Of a DNA stretch of 64,000 nt, positions 9,209 to 19,647 are shown in pieces (the first letter of the stretch is position 1; each line of letters begins with the position of its first letter). Source of the DNA: Eubacteriaceae bacterium. GTDB taxonomy: Bacteria > Bacillota > Clostridia > Lachnospirales > Lachnospiraceae. Below the pieces are notes generated by a model that saw only the letters and a program-made list of their open reading frames with translations, searched no databases and had not been told where the DNA came from. Location: contig CABIWJ010000003.1 of assembly GCA_902362455.1 (NCBI GenBank), positions 30,380-94,379 of the forward strand, written 5' to 3'. Position numbers and translations under genes: made by a program.

Positions 9209-10959
9209 TAATCTCTTACTTTAATATGAACTTCTCTTAACTGCTGTTCTGTTACCTCATTTGGTGCGCCACACATCAGATCCTGTGCAGTTCCACTCAT
9301 TGGGAATGGAATAATCTCTCTAATATTCTCTTCATTTCTAAGAAGCATAATCATTCGGTCAACACCAGGTGCCATTCCTGCATGTGGTGGTGCTCCGAAC
9401 TGGAATGCATTATATAAAGCTCCGAATTTGCTCTTTAGAACTTCTTCATTATATCCTGCTATTTCAAATGCCTTAACCATTATCTGCATATCATGATTTC
9501 TAACTGCACCAGATGACAATTCCACTCCATTACATACAATATCATACTGATATGCTAAAATGTCAAGTGGGTCTTTAGTATTTAATGCCTCAAGTCCTCC
9601 CTGTGGCATTGAAAATGGGTTATGTGTAAAACCGATTTTCTTCTCTTCTTCATCATATTCAAACATAGGAAAATCATTTATATAGCAGAAACGATATGAA
9701 TTTTTCTCTATTAAATCAAGTTTTTCGCCTAATTCTGTTCTAATCTGTCCTGCATACAGATTAGCTCTTGCTTCTCTGTCTGCTATAAAGAAAATTGTGT
9801 CTCCTGCTTCTAATCCGGCATAATCTAATAATTCTTTTTTCATCTCATCAGGAATGAATTTATCAATAGGACCTTTATAAGATAAATCTTCTTCTACTTC
9901 AAGATATCCAAGTCCGCCCATTCCTATTGATGTTGCAAATTTGAGTAATTTTTCATGAAAACCTTTAGACATATCTGCGTGAACCTTAATTGCTCTTACT
10001 GTCTTTTTATGAAATGGCTTGAATGTACATCTCTGGAAGAATTCTGATACATCTATTATTCTTAATGGGTTACGAAGATCCGGTTTATCAGTACCAAATT
10101 CTAACATAGCCTGTTTATAGCTGATTATAGGATATGGTGCTTTAGTAACCGCGTAGCCTTCTGGTGCAAATTTCTCAAATGTAGCTGTTAAAACTTCTTC
10201 ACCTACTTTGAATACATCTTCCTGAGTAGCAAAACTCATCTCGAAATCTAGCTGGTAGAATTCTCCCGGCGAACGGTCTGCTCTTGCATCTTCATCTCTA
10301 AAACATGGTGCAATCTGGAAATATTTATCAAAACCTGACACCATCAAAAGTTGTTTATACTGCTGTGGTGCTTGTGGTAATGCATAAAATTTACCTTTAT
10401 ATTTTCTGGATGGAACAATATAATCTCTTGCACCCTCTGGAGATGAAGCACATAAAATAGGTGTCTGTATCTCTAAAAAGCCCATTTCTGTCATCTTATC
10501 TCTTAAGAATCTTATAACATTCGAACGGAAAATCATATTGTCTTTGACTTTCTGATTTCTCAAATCAAGATATCTGTATTTTAATCTTAAATCCTCCCTT
10601 GTCTCTTTAGAAGTCTGTATCTCAAATGGAAGCTGTGCATATACTTTACCAAGTATATCAATTGAATGTGCCTCTACCTCAATTGTACCTGATGGAATCT
10701 TTGGGTTGTATGTCTCTTCATCTCTTTTTTCCACAAGTCCCTCAATAGATACACAATCTTCTTTCACAATACCATGTAATAAATCTGTATTTCTAAGTAC
10801 TACCTGTACCACACCATACATATCCCTCAAATCTATAAACGATACTCCACCATGATCTCGGATATTCTCTACCCAGCCTGCAATTCTTATCTCTTTACCA
10901 ATGTCTTCTTCTTTCACATTGTTCAATGTCACATCTCTGTAAATGCCTTTTTCTTTCAT
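9208..10959 (-). CDS. aspS: Aspartyl-tRNA synthetase
   Basis: Class IIb synthetase, about 583 residues, charging tRNA(Asp); with GatCAB nearby it may be the non-discriminating kind that also makes Asp-tRNA(Asn) (inference). Visible parts are the N-terminal OB fold (RIAGWVENIRDHGGVSFIDLRD), class II motif 2 (PCFRDEDARADRSPGEFYQLDFEMSF), the bacterial GAD insertion domain, and C-terminal motif 3 (FGAPPHAGMAPGVDRMIMLL). The frame opens with a GTG at 10983; I prefer the ATG at 10959 because AGGAAAG precedes it. Expression is set by the T-box leader upstream. Confidence 0.95.
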   Translation of the reverse strand: MKEKGIYRDVTLNNVKEEDIGKEIRIAGWVENIRDHGGVSFIDLRDMYGVVQVVLRNTDLLHGIVKEDCVSIEGLVEKRDEETYNPKIPSGTIEVEAHSIDILGKVYAQLPFEIQTSKETREDLRLKYRYLDLRNQKVKDNMIFRSNVIRFLRDKMTEMGFLEIQTPILCASSPEGARDYIVPSRKYKGKFYALPQAPQQYKQLLMVSGFDKYFQIAPCFRDEDARADRSPGEFYQLDFEMSFATQEDVFKVGEEVLTATFEKFAPEGYAVTKAPYPIISYKQAMLEFGTDKPDLRNPLRIIDVSEFFQRCTFKPFHKKTVRAIKVHADMSKGFHEKLLKFATSIGMGGLGYLEVEEDLSYKGPIDKFIPDEMKKELLDYAGLEAGDTIFFIADREARANLYAGQIRTELGEKLDLIEKNSYRFCYINDFPMFEYDEEEKKIGFTHNPFSMPQGGLEALNTKDPLDILAYQYDIVCNGVELSSGAVRNHDMQIMVKAFEIAGYNEEVLKSKFGALYNAFQFGAPPHAGMAPGVDRMIMLLRNEENIREIIPFPMSGTAQDLMCGAPNEVTEQQLREVHIKVRD

Positions 10960-11102
10960 ACTGACCACTTTCCTTTCTTTCACTTAATTCACCAAATTTT
11001 CTTATACATATAATTCCGGGTTAAATATAGAAATATTTTTAATATTTTGTAAATCTTTATATATCCTGACATCTTCTAATCATTTATCAGAACATAGAAA
11101 AA

Positions 11103-11345
11103 CCCCGGAATATAATTAAATATTCCGGGGACGAATTATCACAATCCGCGGTACCACCCACGTTCAAGAAAGTTATCTTTCTTACTCTCATAACACTTAA
11201 CGCGTGTAAACGTATCTACCTACTGCATTGTTCAGTAAATCTACTCCAGAGTGTTCCAGTTCAACGTTCCATTGAATAATGCTCTCAGTCGATGGCATCA
11301 TATTCCTGTCAAGTCCCATTTGTTCCAGTCTCTTTCACAGTATTT
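11103..11345 (-). promoter_or_regulatory. T-box leader of aspS
   Basis: The minus strand holds the invariant T-box sequence GGGTGGTACCGCGG (11148-11161), which pairs with the acceptor end of uncharged tRNA. It is followed by a G+C-rich intrinsic terminator (CCCCGGAATA / TATTCCGGGG, 11103-11130) ending in a T run, and about 180 bases of Stem I-like sequence lie before it. A TATAAT at 11354-11359 probably marks the promoter. Uncharged tRNA(Asp) would stabilise the antiterminator and switch on aspS-gatCAB. I could not place the specifier codon with certainty. Confidence 0.92.
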
Positions 11346-11417
11346 ATATATTTATTATAGAGCATTCACATTGTTTTATATGAAAAATACAGAGAATTTT
11401 TCGATATAAAATAATAA

Positions 11418-11553
11418 AGAATGTCGCTTGCGACATTCTCCGCCTGTGGCGGGTTGCGATAGCAACATTTTCTGCTCCGCCGCAGTGCGATCCTCGCGTA
11501 GCGTTTTTTGCTTACCAGGACAATTTCAACGAAATTTCCTGGTAAGCAAAAAG
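11418..11553 (+). repeat. REP/BIME-like palindromic repeat, copy A
   Basis: A chain of palindromes begins with AGAATGTCGC/GCGACATTCT, continues through CCGCC..GGCGG and TTGC..GCAA, and ends with CTTACCAGGA / TCCTGGTAAG around a 15-base loop. Close copies are at 29587, 40661 and 41466, all between genes. Reading frames over the repeat appear in both strands and are by-products of its sequence. Confidence 0.85.
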
Positions 11554-11723
11554 GGCATTCTGAATAAATCAGAACGCCTTTGCTCTTTCTCAAATATAAA
11601 ACAAAAAGTATTGATTGTCAAGCACTATTTTTATCACTTTTAATTATACATAAAACTTATTTATAAAGTTGCCAGAATCCATAAATGCGAAAGTTCCATA
11701 TATAGCACTAACTTTCATCATTT

Positions 11724-12542
11724 TTAATATCGGCTGAATCTTCTCATAGCATCTTTTTCCCACATTTCGCTGCTGCTCTCGAAATCATCTTCATCATCAT
11801 CTAATGCAAGCTCATCTAATCCACTAAACAAATCATCTATATCATTTTTCTTAGACTTAGTTTTATTCTTATCGGATGTATTGCCTGTCTTATTCTTAGT
11901 ACCTGTTTCTTTCATAACATTATCTGAAATGTTATGTTTAACTTCGCTTACATCATAGTCAGCAATTTCATTAGGGATATTGCTTTTTGTATCAGGCTTT
12001 GGCATCTCTAATACAATTCGCTTAACAACTCTGTTTTTTTCTTTCTTACCTGCTGTCATCTTAATGTCAGTAATCTTTTCTTCTGTATCAAATGATTCTC
12101 CACTTTCATAGAGTTCATTTTCTAATTTATCAATCTCCACATCAAGCATTGTGATTGTATCATTCATTCTCTTAAGCTCTGCTGCCACCGGGTTTTTAAT
12201 CTTGAGTTTATCCGCAAGTGGTTTAGAATACTTAGTGTCTGAATTGACAAACAAGTCAAATCCCTTAACCAGAAACAGAACAAAGCTTCCTATAAATACT
12301 ATCATTACAAAAGGACTTAGAAATCTTCCCATTCCTGCTATAGTTACATGTTTCGTATTATGCATCATTGATACGAGAACTACATAATGAAACAGAAATG
12401 ATATAGCTGCAACCATTCCACTCTTTTTAACTATCTCGATCTGTTTCTCATAATCTGTTGCTAACACTTTTCTCTCGTGCTTTTTGTCTTCACTTTCTTT
12501 TTGTAAGGTCTTCAATCTCTTCTTAATATCACTACTATTCAT
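11724..12542 (-). CDS. Hypothetical protein, two membrane segments and a charged tail
   Basis: 272 residues. An N-terminal lysine/glutamate-rich helix (residues 1-37) leads into two hydrophobic segments (about 42-60 and 72-92, GMVAAISFLFHYVVLV and FVMIVFIGSFVLFLV), a probable coiled coil (about 110-145), then a long polar, acidic, low-complexity C-terminal half ending in an Asp-rich run and RRFSRY. Topology suggests both ends in the cytoplasm. No family recognised. A normal ribosome site precedes the ATG. Confidence 0.65.
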   Translation of the reverse strand: MNSSDIKKRLKTLQKESEDKKHERKVLATDYEKQIEIVKKSGMVAAISFLFHYVVLVSMMHNTKHVTIAGMGRFLSPFVMIVFIGSFVLFLVKGFDLFVNSDTKYSKPLADKLKIKNPVAAELKRMNDTITMLDVEIDKLENELYESGESFDTEEKITDIKMTAGKKEKNRVVKRIVLEMPKPDTKSNIPNEIADYDVSEVKHNISDNVMKETGTKNKTGNTSDKNKTKSKKNDIDDLFSGLDELALDDDEDDFESSSEMWEKDAMRRFSRY

Positions 12543-12638
12543 AACTAAACCTCCATTTAGTATACATACCAGATTATTATTTTAGCACATATATCTAAAA
12601 TTATCCATATTTTATGAAAACTATTACAAATTTTATAG

Positions 12639-14972
12639 TTATTTCTTAGATTCTGTCTTGAATTTCTCGCTGATTTTCTCTGCTATTTCATAAAGTAGTC
12701 TGAATACAGATTCAGATGCAAATGAAAATACTACGAATAAAAGTATACATATCTTAGACATTCCATTTAATGCAAATATATCACCAAGAAAGATGCTGCA
12801 TAATAACAATCCTGCAATATTACCGGCTATTACTGCTATTCTATATCTGTTTAGTGGAACACTTATCTTACTTAGAATCATAAATCCAACAATTGCTAAT
12901 AACATTGTTGCTGCTGTTGCAATATCAGCAGATGGAAGCTTGAATACTTTACCACAGACAACAAGTGCTGCTACAGCAAAGAAGTCTGTAAGTCCTGCCG
13001 GCAATGCTTTTATAAACACATTCCTTAAGAATTTACCCTCTATACGCTTCTTATTAGCCTCCATTGCAAGCAAGAATGCAGGAATACCAATATTAAACAT
13101 ACTTATAAGTGAAATCTGCGATGGCTCTAATGGATAAGTAATCATAAATACTGCTGAGAATATTGACATCAGAAATGAGAATATATTCTTAACAAGGAAC
13201 AAGCTTGCCGAACGTTGCACATTGTTTACGACTCTTCTTCCCTCTAATACTACTGATGGCATCTTAGAGAAATCTGACTCTAATAATACAACCTGTGCTG
13301 ACTGTGCCGTTGCTTCACTTCCCGATGCCATTGCAATACTACAATCTGCATCTTTCATTGCTAAGATATCATTTACACCATCACCAGTCATTGCAACCGT
13401 ATGACCTTTATTCTGCAATGCATGTACAAGCTGCTGTTTCTGTTTTGGTGTTACACGACCAAATACATTATATTCATTAACCGCATTTACAAAGTCCATA
13501 TCGTCCTTTAACTCTCTTGCATCGATATATTTCTCTGCACCATCAATTCCTGCTTCTTTGGCAATCTCTGATACTGTTCCCGGATTATCTCCTGAGATAA
13601 CCTTTATCTGTACATTTTGCTGTTTGAAATATTCAAATGTTTCCTTAGCCTGTTCTCTTATCTTATTAGATAGAAATACAAGTGCATATGGAACTACTTC
13701 TTCTGTTAATGCTTTACCATCAATTTCTCCATAGTATTTGCCAAATACTAATGTTCTTAATCCTTTTTTAGAATATCTCTCTATAAGTTCTCTATAAGTT
13801 TCATATTCATCACGAAGTACCATTTCAGGTGCACCAAGAACAAACACTTCATCAGCATATGTAACACTTGAATACTTGAATTCTGATGAAAATGATGTGT
13901 AGCTTAATGCTTTACGATTAGTTGTATTCTTAAAATATTCTTTCATTGCTGCCATTGTAATGTTATCAGCAGTCATATTTTCTACGAAATCTGATATTAT
14001 CTCGATAGTTGTCTCTTCCCTGCCAAACATCTCGTTTATAGCTTCGATGCCATGGACTTCCATCTTATTTTCCGTAATTGTACCTGTTTTATCCACGCAT
14101 AAAACATCTACTCTTGCTAAAGTCTCAATACTCTTCATATTGTGAAGTAATACTTTCTCCTTAGCAAGTCTTACTGTACTCATGGCAAGCGCAATTGTAG
14201 TAAGTAAATATAAACCCTCAGGAATCATACCAATGACTGCTGCCACCATTGATACTATACTTTCTGAAAAGCTTTCACCATTCACAAAATATGCCTGGTA
14301 ATATAGCACTATACCTATTGGAATAATCGCAATACCAACCCACATAATCAATTTATTAATTGATTTAATCATTTCTGACTGTTCGTTCTTCTTGCCTTTT
14401 TTAGCTTCTAAAGTAAGCTTTGAAATATATGATTCTTCTCCGACTTTTTCAAGTTCAGCATAACATTCACCAGATATAACAAAGCTTCCTGACATTAATT
14501 TGTCGCCTTTATTCTTCTCTATCTCGTCTGATTCACCTGTAAGCAATGACTCATTTGCCTGCACACAACCCTCAATAACTACTGCATCAGCAGGAATCTG
14601 GTCTCCTGCCCGAAATATTACTAAATCGCCCTGTACTAACTCTTCTGAAGCTACCTTTACTTCTTTACCGTCTCTTATCGCTGTCGTATGCGAAGCATTT
14701 AACAGATTCATCTTTTCTAATACATTTCTTGCCCTGATCTCCTGAATAATACCGATGAGCGTATTACCCACTACAACCGGAAGAAATGTAAGACTTCTAA
14801 ATGAGCCTGCCACACATACTAACACAGATAAAATCATAAATATAACATTAAAATATGTAAAAAGGTTATCCATTATAATCTGCTTATTTGTTTTCGCGCC
14901 CGAATCTACAGCACGATTTACAAGGCCCTGTTCAATCTTTTCTTCTACCTGCTCTCTAGTCAATCCATTCAT
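12639..14972 (-). CDS. P-type cation-transporting ATPase (CtpE-like)
   Basis: 777 residues with all P-type hallmarks: actuator motif LLTGES (about residues 140-145), membrane motif MIPEGL before the phosphorylation loop, phosphorylated aspartate in DKTGTITENK (about 293), and hinge motif TGDGVNDILAMKDADCSIAM. The PEGL rather than PEGLP or CPC motif, and the absence of a metal-binding N-terminal domain, resemble the CtpE-type calcium-transporting subgroup rather than heavy-metal pumps; the substrate is therefore inferred as Ca2+ or another hard cation. Single gene, downstream of the dapL terminator. Confidence 0.85.
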   Translation of the reverse strand: MNGLTREQVEEKIEQGLVNRAVDSGAKTNKQIIMDNLFTYFNVIFMILSVLVCVAGSFRSLTFLPVVVGNTLIGIIQEIRARNVLEKMNLLNASHTTAIRDGKEVKVASEELVQGDLVIFRAGDQIPADAVVIEGCVQANESLLTGESDEIEKNKGDKLMSGSFVISGECYAELEKVGEESYISKLTLEAKKGKKNEQSEMIKSINKLIMWVGIAIIPIGIVLYYQAYFVNGESFSESIVSMVAAVIGMIPEGLYLLTTIALAMSTVRLAKEKVLLHNMKSIETLARVDVLCVDKTGTITENKMEVHGIEAINEMFGREETTIEIISDFVENMTADNITMAAMKEYFKNTTNRKALSYTSFSSEFKYSSVTYADEVFVLGAPEMVLRDEYETYRELIERYSKKGLRTLVFGKYYGEIDGKALTEEVVPYALVFLSNKIREQAKETFEYFKQQNVQIKVISGDNPGTVSEIAKEAGIDGAEKYIDARELKDDMDFVNAVNEYNVFGRVTPKQKQQLVHALQNKGHTVAMTGDGVNDILAMKDADCSIAMASGSEATAQSAQVVLLESDFSKMPSVVLEGRRVVNNVQRSASLFLVKNIFSFLMSIFSAVFMITYPLEPSQISLISMFNIGIPAFLLAMEANKKRIEGKFLRNVFIKALPAGLTDFFAVAALVVCGKVFKLPSADIATAATMLLAIVGFMILSKISVPLNRYRIAVIAGNIAGLLLCSIFLGDIFALNGMSKICILLFVVFSFASESVFRLLYEIAEKISEKFKTESKK

Positions 14973-15115
14973 AACTTGTTTTTGCCTTTCATATATTTAT
15001 TTTCATATACTTATTACATTGTTTTGTAAAATATATAATTCTTTTGCATTTGTTTCAAATATTAACATTCATTATAGCTAATGTCAACGTACTGCCCCTT
15101 TTACCAAAATATGAA

Positions 15116-15152
15116 AAAAGAGCCGATTTACTGTAAAATCAGCTCTTTTTTA
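15116..15152 (-). terminator. Terminator after dapL
   Basis: The hairpin arms AGAGCTGATTTTAC / GTAAATCGGCTCT are flanked by A and T runs, so it can end dapL transcripts on the minus strand. Confidence 0.85.
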
Positions 15153-15208
15153 GGAGTTTATCGCAAATACTAAATTATTGTAAATTTTTCATTAAATAAA
15201 TTTTATAT

Positions 15209-16423
15209 TTACATTTTTTTAATTCTGTCTAATGCTTCTAATGTATTCTCATAACTTCCAAATGCTGTAAGTCTGAAGTAACCCTCACCACTTGGTCCGA
15301 AACCTGAACCCGGTGTACCTACAACATTAGCTTTCTCTAATAACATATCAAAGAATTCCCATGAAGTCATATTGCCCGGTGTCTTTAACCATATATATGG
15401 TGCATTAACACCACCTGAAACTGAATATCCTGCCTCTGCAAGTCCCTTGCGTATAATCTTTGCATTATTCATATAGTAAGCAACCTGTTCGCCTGTCTGT
15501 TTCTTTCCCTCAGGACTATACACAGCCTCTCCTGCCCTCTGGATAATATATGGTGCTCCGTTGAATTTTGTTCCATGTCGTCTTGCCCAGAGACTATGTA
15601 ATGTAACTCCATTACTCTTAAGTTCCTTAGGAATAACTGTAAATCCAAGTCTTGTTCCTGTGAAACCTGCATTCTTAGAAAAGCTTCTAAGTTCGATTGC
15701 ACATGCTTTAGCACCATCACATTCGTAAATTGTATGTGGAACATTTTCCTCGGAAATATATGCTTCATATGCAGCATCATAGATAATAACTGCACCAATC
15801 TTTAATGCGTAATCAACCCATTCCTGAAGTTTATCCTTAGTGATTGTTGCACCTGTAGGATTATTAGGAAAACAAAGGTAGATAATGTCAGGTTCTTCAC
15901 TTGGTAATTCAGGAGCAAAACCTGTCTCTGCTGTGCAAGGCATATAGATTACATTACTCCATTTCTGTTCTGCTTCAATGTAATCACCTGTTCTTCCTGC
16001 CATCGCATTTGTATCTACATATACAGGATATACAGGATCACAAACTGCTATTTTATTATCAACTGAAAATATATCTCCAATATTTCCTGAATCACTCTTT
16101 GCGCCATCACTTACAAATATTTCATCTACAGCGATGTCCACGCCTCTTGCCTTATAGTCATTATCGGCTATAGCCTGTCTTAAGAATTCATATCCAAGGT
16201 CAGGTGCATATCCTTTAAAAGTTTCTGCCTTACCCATCTCATCTACTGCACTATGTAATGCATCAATTACCGCAGGAGCAAGTGGAAGTGTAACATCACC
16301 GATACCAAGACTTATAACTTTCTTATCTGGATGTGCTGCTTTGAACTCTCTTGATTTTCTGCCTACTGTTGAAAATAAATAGCTTCCCGGTAATTTCAAA
16401 TAGTTATCATTAATTTTAAACAT
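15209..16423 (-). CDS. dapL: LL-diaminopimelate aminotransferase
   Basis: PLP enzyme that converts tetrahydrodipicolinate directly to LL-diaminopimelate for lysine and peptidoglycan synthesis. The family pattern is strong: [45 protein letters not shown], and the PLP lysine in [16 protein letters not shown]. The ATG at 16423 is preceded by GGAGG; the frame extends upstream to 16441 but without a ribosome site. It follows glnA and the ANTAR gene on one strand, linking nitrogen assimilation with a glutamate-consuming step. Confidence 0.95.
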   Translation of the reverse strand: MFKINDNYLKLPGSYLFSTVGRKSREFKAAHPDKKVISLGIGDVTLPLAPAVIDALHSAVDEMGKAETFKGYAPDLGYEFLRQAIADNDYKARGVDIAVDEIFVSDGAKSDSGNIGDIFSVDNKIAVCDPVYPVYVDTNAMAGRTGDYIEAEQKWSNVIYMPCTAETGFAPELPSEEPDIIYLCFPNNPTGATITKDKLQEWVDYALKIGAVIIYDAAYEAYISEENVPHTIYECDGAKACAIELRSFSKNAGFTGTRLGFTVIPKELKSNGVTLHSLWARRHGTKFNGAPYIIQRAGEAVYSPEGKKQTGEQVAYYMNNAKIIRKGLAEAGYSVSGGVNAPYIWLKTPGNMTSWEFFDMLLEKANVVGTPGSGFGPSGEGYFRLTAFGSYENTLEALDRIKKM

Positions 16424-16450
16424 TTTAATCCTCCATTCCAATTCTTTATG

Positions 16451-16996
16451 TTAATGCATAATCTGCAATACCATTTGTGCTGTTTCTACCATATTTGTAC
16501 CACTATCCATACTATTCTTCTGTATGTACCTGTGTGCTTCTTCCTCAGTCATATTTCTATTCATCATTAATACTTTCTTGGCTTCTTCTATAATGGCTTT
16601 CTGCGCCACATTTCTCTCTTTAGGCTTTTGCTTTCCTTTTTTCTTAATTCGCTCTAATGCCTGTGCCATCATTTCTAAAGTATTAAGTAAATCATATGAT
16701 TTAAGAGGCATTTCCACACTTACGACACCGTCAGGAATTCCCTCTTCTAATTTGGCTCTTGAAGCAACTAATAGCATTTGGAAAGTAGATCCTAATTCCT
16801 GATATAATTCTGTATAAACCATATCATTAAATTTGTAACCGCATACTATAATCCCATAGTCTATATTATCCATAAAAGACATCGCTTGCGAACCAGAAGT
16901 ACATACAATCGAAACCTTATAACCATTTCTGACTAACAGATTTCTTATGCCCTGACCATCAGTGAGTTTCGGAAAAACCACCAATATATCTATCAT
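16451..16996 (-). CDS. ANTAR-domain response regulator, probable RNA-binding antiterminator
   Basis: 181 residues. The N-terminal part (1-115) resembles a response-regulator receiver with a degenerate acidic pocket. The C-terminal part (about 120-178) is an ANTAR domain, seen in AQKAIIEEAKKVLMMNRNMTEEEAHRYIQ with the following hydrophobic helix. ANTAR proteins bind paired RNA hairpins and prevent termination, commonly in nitrogen-assimilation operons of Clostridia. It lies 49 bases after glnA; the glnA leader carries a terminator-like hairpin that is a natural target (inference). Confidence 0.88.
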   Translation of the reverse strand: MIDILVVFPKLTDGQGIRNLLVRNGYKVSIVCTSGSQAMSFMDNIDYGIIVCGYKFNDMVYTELYQELGSTFQMLLVASRAKLEEGIPDGVVSVEMPLKSYDLLNTLEMMAQALERIKKKGKQKPKERNVAQKAIIEEAKKVLMMNRNMTEEEAHRYIQKNSMDSGTNMVETAQMVLQIMH

Positions 16997-17045
16997 GCTT
17001 TCACCTCCAGTTTCAGTTTGGTATTCGCTTTAGAAATATTGCACT

Positions 17046-18374
17046 TTAGAACTTATGCAGATATTCTTCGATTTCCCATTCTGTAACCTGGGTTCTGTAC
17101 GCCTGCCACTCTTTCTTCTTCGCATTTATATAATTTGTGGAAATATGTTTGCCTAACACATTCTGTACAAATTCATCATTTTCAAATTTCTCAATGGCAT
17201 CACAAAGGTTTTCAGGAAGATGCTCTATTCCGTCCTCTTCTTTCTCAGCTAATGACATCTCAAATATATTCTTATCAACACTTGCAGGTGGTGTTAAATT
17301 ATTCTTAATTCCATCAAGTCCTGCTGCTAAACATACAGCTAATACCATATATGGGTTAGCTGTTGGATCAGGACATCTGAGTTCTATTCTTGTTCCCTCA
17401 CCTCTTGGTGCAGGAATTCTTATCAAAGGACTTCTGTTAGTAGTTGACCATGCAATATAAACTGGTGCTTCATATCCTGGAACAAGTCTCTTGTATGAAT
17501 TAACAAGTGGATTAGTAATAACTGTCATTCCCTTTATATGCTTCATAATTCCTGCCATAAAGCTATATGCCTCTTTACTTAATCCCTTCTCATCATTTGA
17601 ATCATTAAATATATTCTTACCATCTTTATTAAGTGACATATTTATATGCATTCCTGAACCATTTATTCCTGACTTAGGCTTTGGCATAAATGTTGCATGT
17701 AAACCATGTCTTTTAGCGATTGACTTAATTGTAAGCTTAAATGTCATAATATTATCAGCGGTAACTAATGCGTTATCGTATTTGAAATCTATCTCATGTT
17801 GTGCAGGTGCAACTTCATGATGAGATGATTCTACTTCAAATCCCATTGATTCAAGGTTAAGAACCATATCACGTCTTGCATTCTCCCCTAAATCAATTGG
17901 TCCTAAATCAAAATATCCTGCCTTCTCATGTGACAATGTTGTAGGATTACCATTGTCATCTGTATGGAATAAGAAGAATTCACATTCAGGTCCTGCCTCA
18001 AATGTATAACCCATATTTTCTGCTTCTTTTAAGACTTTCTTAAGAACATATCTTGGGTCCCCTTCAAATGGTGTTCCATCAGGTCTGTATATATCACAAA
18101 TGAATCTTGCCACCTTGCCCTGCTGAGGTCTCCATGGAAATATTGTAAATGTATCAAGATCAGGATATAAGTACATATCTGATTCCTCAATTCTTGAAAA
18201 TCCCTCGATAGATGAACCATCAAACATACATTGATTATTCAATGCTTTTTCTAACTGGCTCACTGTAATGGCAACATTCTTCATTGTTCCAAACATATCT
18301 GTGAACTGAAGTCGGATAAATTCCACATCTTCCTCTTCAATCATATTCATTATTTCCTGTTTAGTATACTTCAT
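17046..18374 (-). CDS. glnA: Glutamine synthetase, type I
   Basis: ATP-dependent amidation of glutamate, the main ammonia-assimilation enzyme. 442 residues fits GSI-alpha. Motifs are [73 protein letters not shown], and the ATP/glutamate site [21 protein letters not shown]. There is no NLYDLP-type adenylylation loop, as expected for Gram-positive GSI. The ATG at 18374 has GGAGG eight bases ahead; the frame opens at 18389. First gene before the ANTAR regulator and dapL. Confidence 0.96.
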   Translation of the reverse strand: MKYTKQEIMNMIEEEDVEFIRLQFTDMFGTMKNVAITVSQLEKALNNQCMFDGSSIEGFSRIEESDMYLYPDLDTFTIFPWRPQQGKVARFICDIYRPDGTPFEGDPRYVLKKVLKEAENMGYTFEAGPECEFFLFHTDDNGNPTTLSHEKAGYFDLGPIDLGENARRDMVLNLESMGFEVESSHHEVAPAQHEIDFKYDNALVTADNIMTFKLTIKSIAKRHGLHATFMPKPKSGINGSGMHINMSLNKDGKNIFNDSNDEKGLSKEAYSFMAGIMKHIKGMTVITNPLVNSYKRLVPGYEAPVYIAWSTTNRSPLIRIPAPRGEGTRIELRCPDPTANPYMVLAVCLAAGLDGIKNNLTPPASVDKNIFEMSLAEKEEDGIEHLPENLCDAIEKFENDEFVQNVLGKHISTNYINAKKKEWQAYRTQVTEWEIEEYLHKF

Positions 18375-18565
18375 CGCACTTTCCTCCATTTACACATATT
18401 ATACATAAAATTAAAATATTTTCGCTATGTACTTCATATTCATCAGGATTGTGTATATTCTTCGCACAAAACAACTACAAACAATCCGTTTAAACCTAAT
18501 TCCGGTATTTAATATCTTAATATTCTAATGTATTAATATACCTGGATTCTATTATATTTATTTAT

Positions 18566-18641
18566 AGAAAAGGCGCTCTCCTCCCTTGAAGAGAACGCCA
18601 TTGTTCATTAACAGAATATCAATATTCTTCTAATTTGTCAA
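18566..18641 (-). promoter_or_regulatory. glnA promoter with promoter-proximal attenuator-like hairpin
   Basis: On the minus strand, TTGACA (18636-18641) and TATTCT (18613-18618) are 17 bases apart. Almost at the expected start of transcription lies a 12-bp stem with an AAGG loop (18572-18599) followed by TTTTCT. No minus-strand gene lies upstream, so this hairpin belongs to the glnA leader. A further leader of about 190 bases follows, with a GGATTGT/ACAATCC stem, before glnA. Confidence 0.7.
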
Positions 18642-18823
18642 GGCTGTATGTTTCAGAATTTTTACTATTGAATACATATTATCATTTATCTGATTAAAAA
18701 TTATACTTCATTAAATATGTAACAAATCATAGCTTATATATTTTCATTTACTTTAGAAATATTCTTTGCTATAATGATTATGATGTTTTATAAAAATATT
18801 ATAAATATATGGAGGTCTTTAAA

Positions 18824-19417
18824 ATGAAACAAAACAAAAGTACATTGATTTCATTAATTCTTGGAATCATATCAGTGTTATTTGCATTTCTCACAATTAT
18901 TATGTATATAGTTGTTAAGCGTGAAGCATGGGATTATGTTATAGAACTATTCTCATTAATCGCATTGGGCGGTCTGCTTGCATTAATAATTCTTAATATG
19001 TTAAATATTAAATTTAACCATCTATTATTCTTTATTCCTCTTGGGGTAGTTGCCATTGCATACTTATTATCAGGAATTAGATCTTTAATAAATATCGGAG
19101 ATGCTTATGAAACTTTAAGATATTCATATTTCACAAGTTTCATTAACTCAATTTTATCTATCGGATTATTAATTTCAATGGTATACGGCTTATATAAAAT
19201 GGGTAATAAAAAAGTATTTTTCATTATCCCTATTTCTTACATAATAATAAGCAATGTATTCAGTTTCTTATATTCCTTTAACCAGGTTATATTCTCATTC
19301 TTCACAGTTACTAAAACCAAATATGCTCTTGTATCATTCTTCGATTTAATTTCGGTTATTTCATTCTATGTAATTTATATAATTTTCTTTGTAAAGAATA
19401 ATTCAGAGAATAAATAA
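18824..19417 (+). CDS. Hypothetical integral membrane protein
   Basis: 197 residues from the ATG at 18824, which has GGAGG eight bases ahead. About six hydrophobic segments cover nearly the whole chain, separated by short loops; there are no catalytic motifs. The C-terminus ends in a short polar FVKNNSENK. Divergent from glnA and followed by a large inverted repeat. Family not recognised. Confidence 0.65.
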   Translation: MKQNKSTLISLILGIISVLFAFLTIIMYIVVKREAWDYVIELFSLIALGGLLALIILNMLNIKFNHLLFFIPLGVVAIAYLLSGIRSLINIGDAYETLRYSYFTSFINSILSIGLLISMVYGLYKMGNKKVFFIIPISYIIISNVFSFLYSFNQVIFSFFTVTKTKYALVSFFDLISVISFYVIYIIFFVKNNSENK

Positions 19418-19422
19418 CTTAA

Positions 19423-19526
19423 GCATACACTTAGGCGAGATGTCCGTCTATGACACACACTTTCATAATTACTTTATCTAGTGCAAGTAAATGTCATAGA
19501 CGGACATCTCGTTTTAAGTGTATGGC
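19423..19526. repeat. Long inverted repeat, about 30-bp arms
   Basis: The left arm 19423-19454 and right arm 19493-19526 share GAGATGTCCGTCTATGAC and GTGTATG as reverse complements, with a 38-base AT-rich loop. It may be the terminator of the preceding membrane-protein gene, but the arms are unusually long and it could be a small non-autonomous mobile element. Confidence 0.75.
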
Positions 19527-19647
19527 ATTGAATGAACTCAAATAATCAAAAGAGCCGAAAAAGATATCTACAGATTAGCAATTCTTGCAAAAGTTTCTAT
19601 ATTTATATATGCAAATTTACTTAATACAGACGGATATTTCTATCTAC

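Noticed and set aside
11366..11643. Two frames on opposite strands over the repeat at 11.4 kb, one alike to a frame at 41.4 kb
   Set aside because: The similarity comes from the REP-like repeat itself; no start signals and the frames are not kept in all copies.
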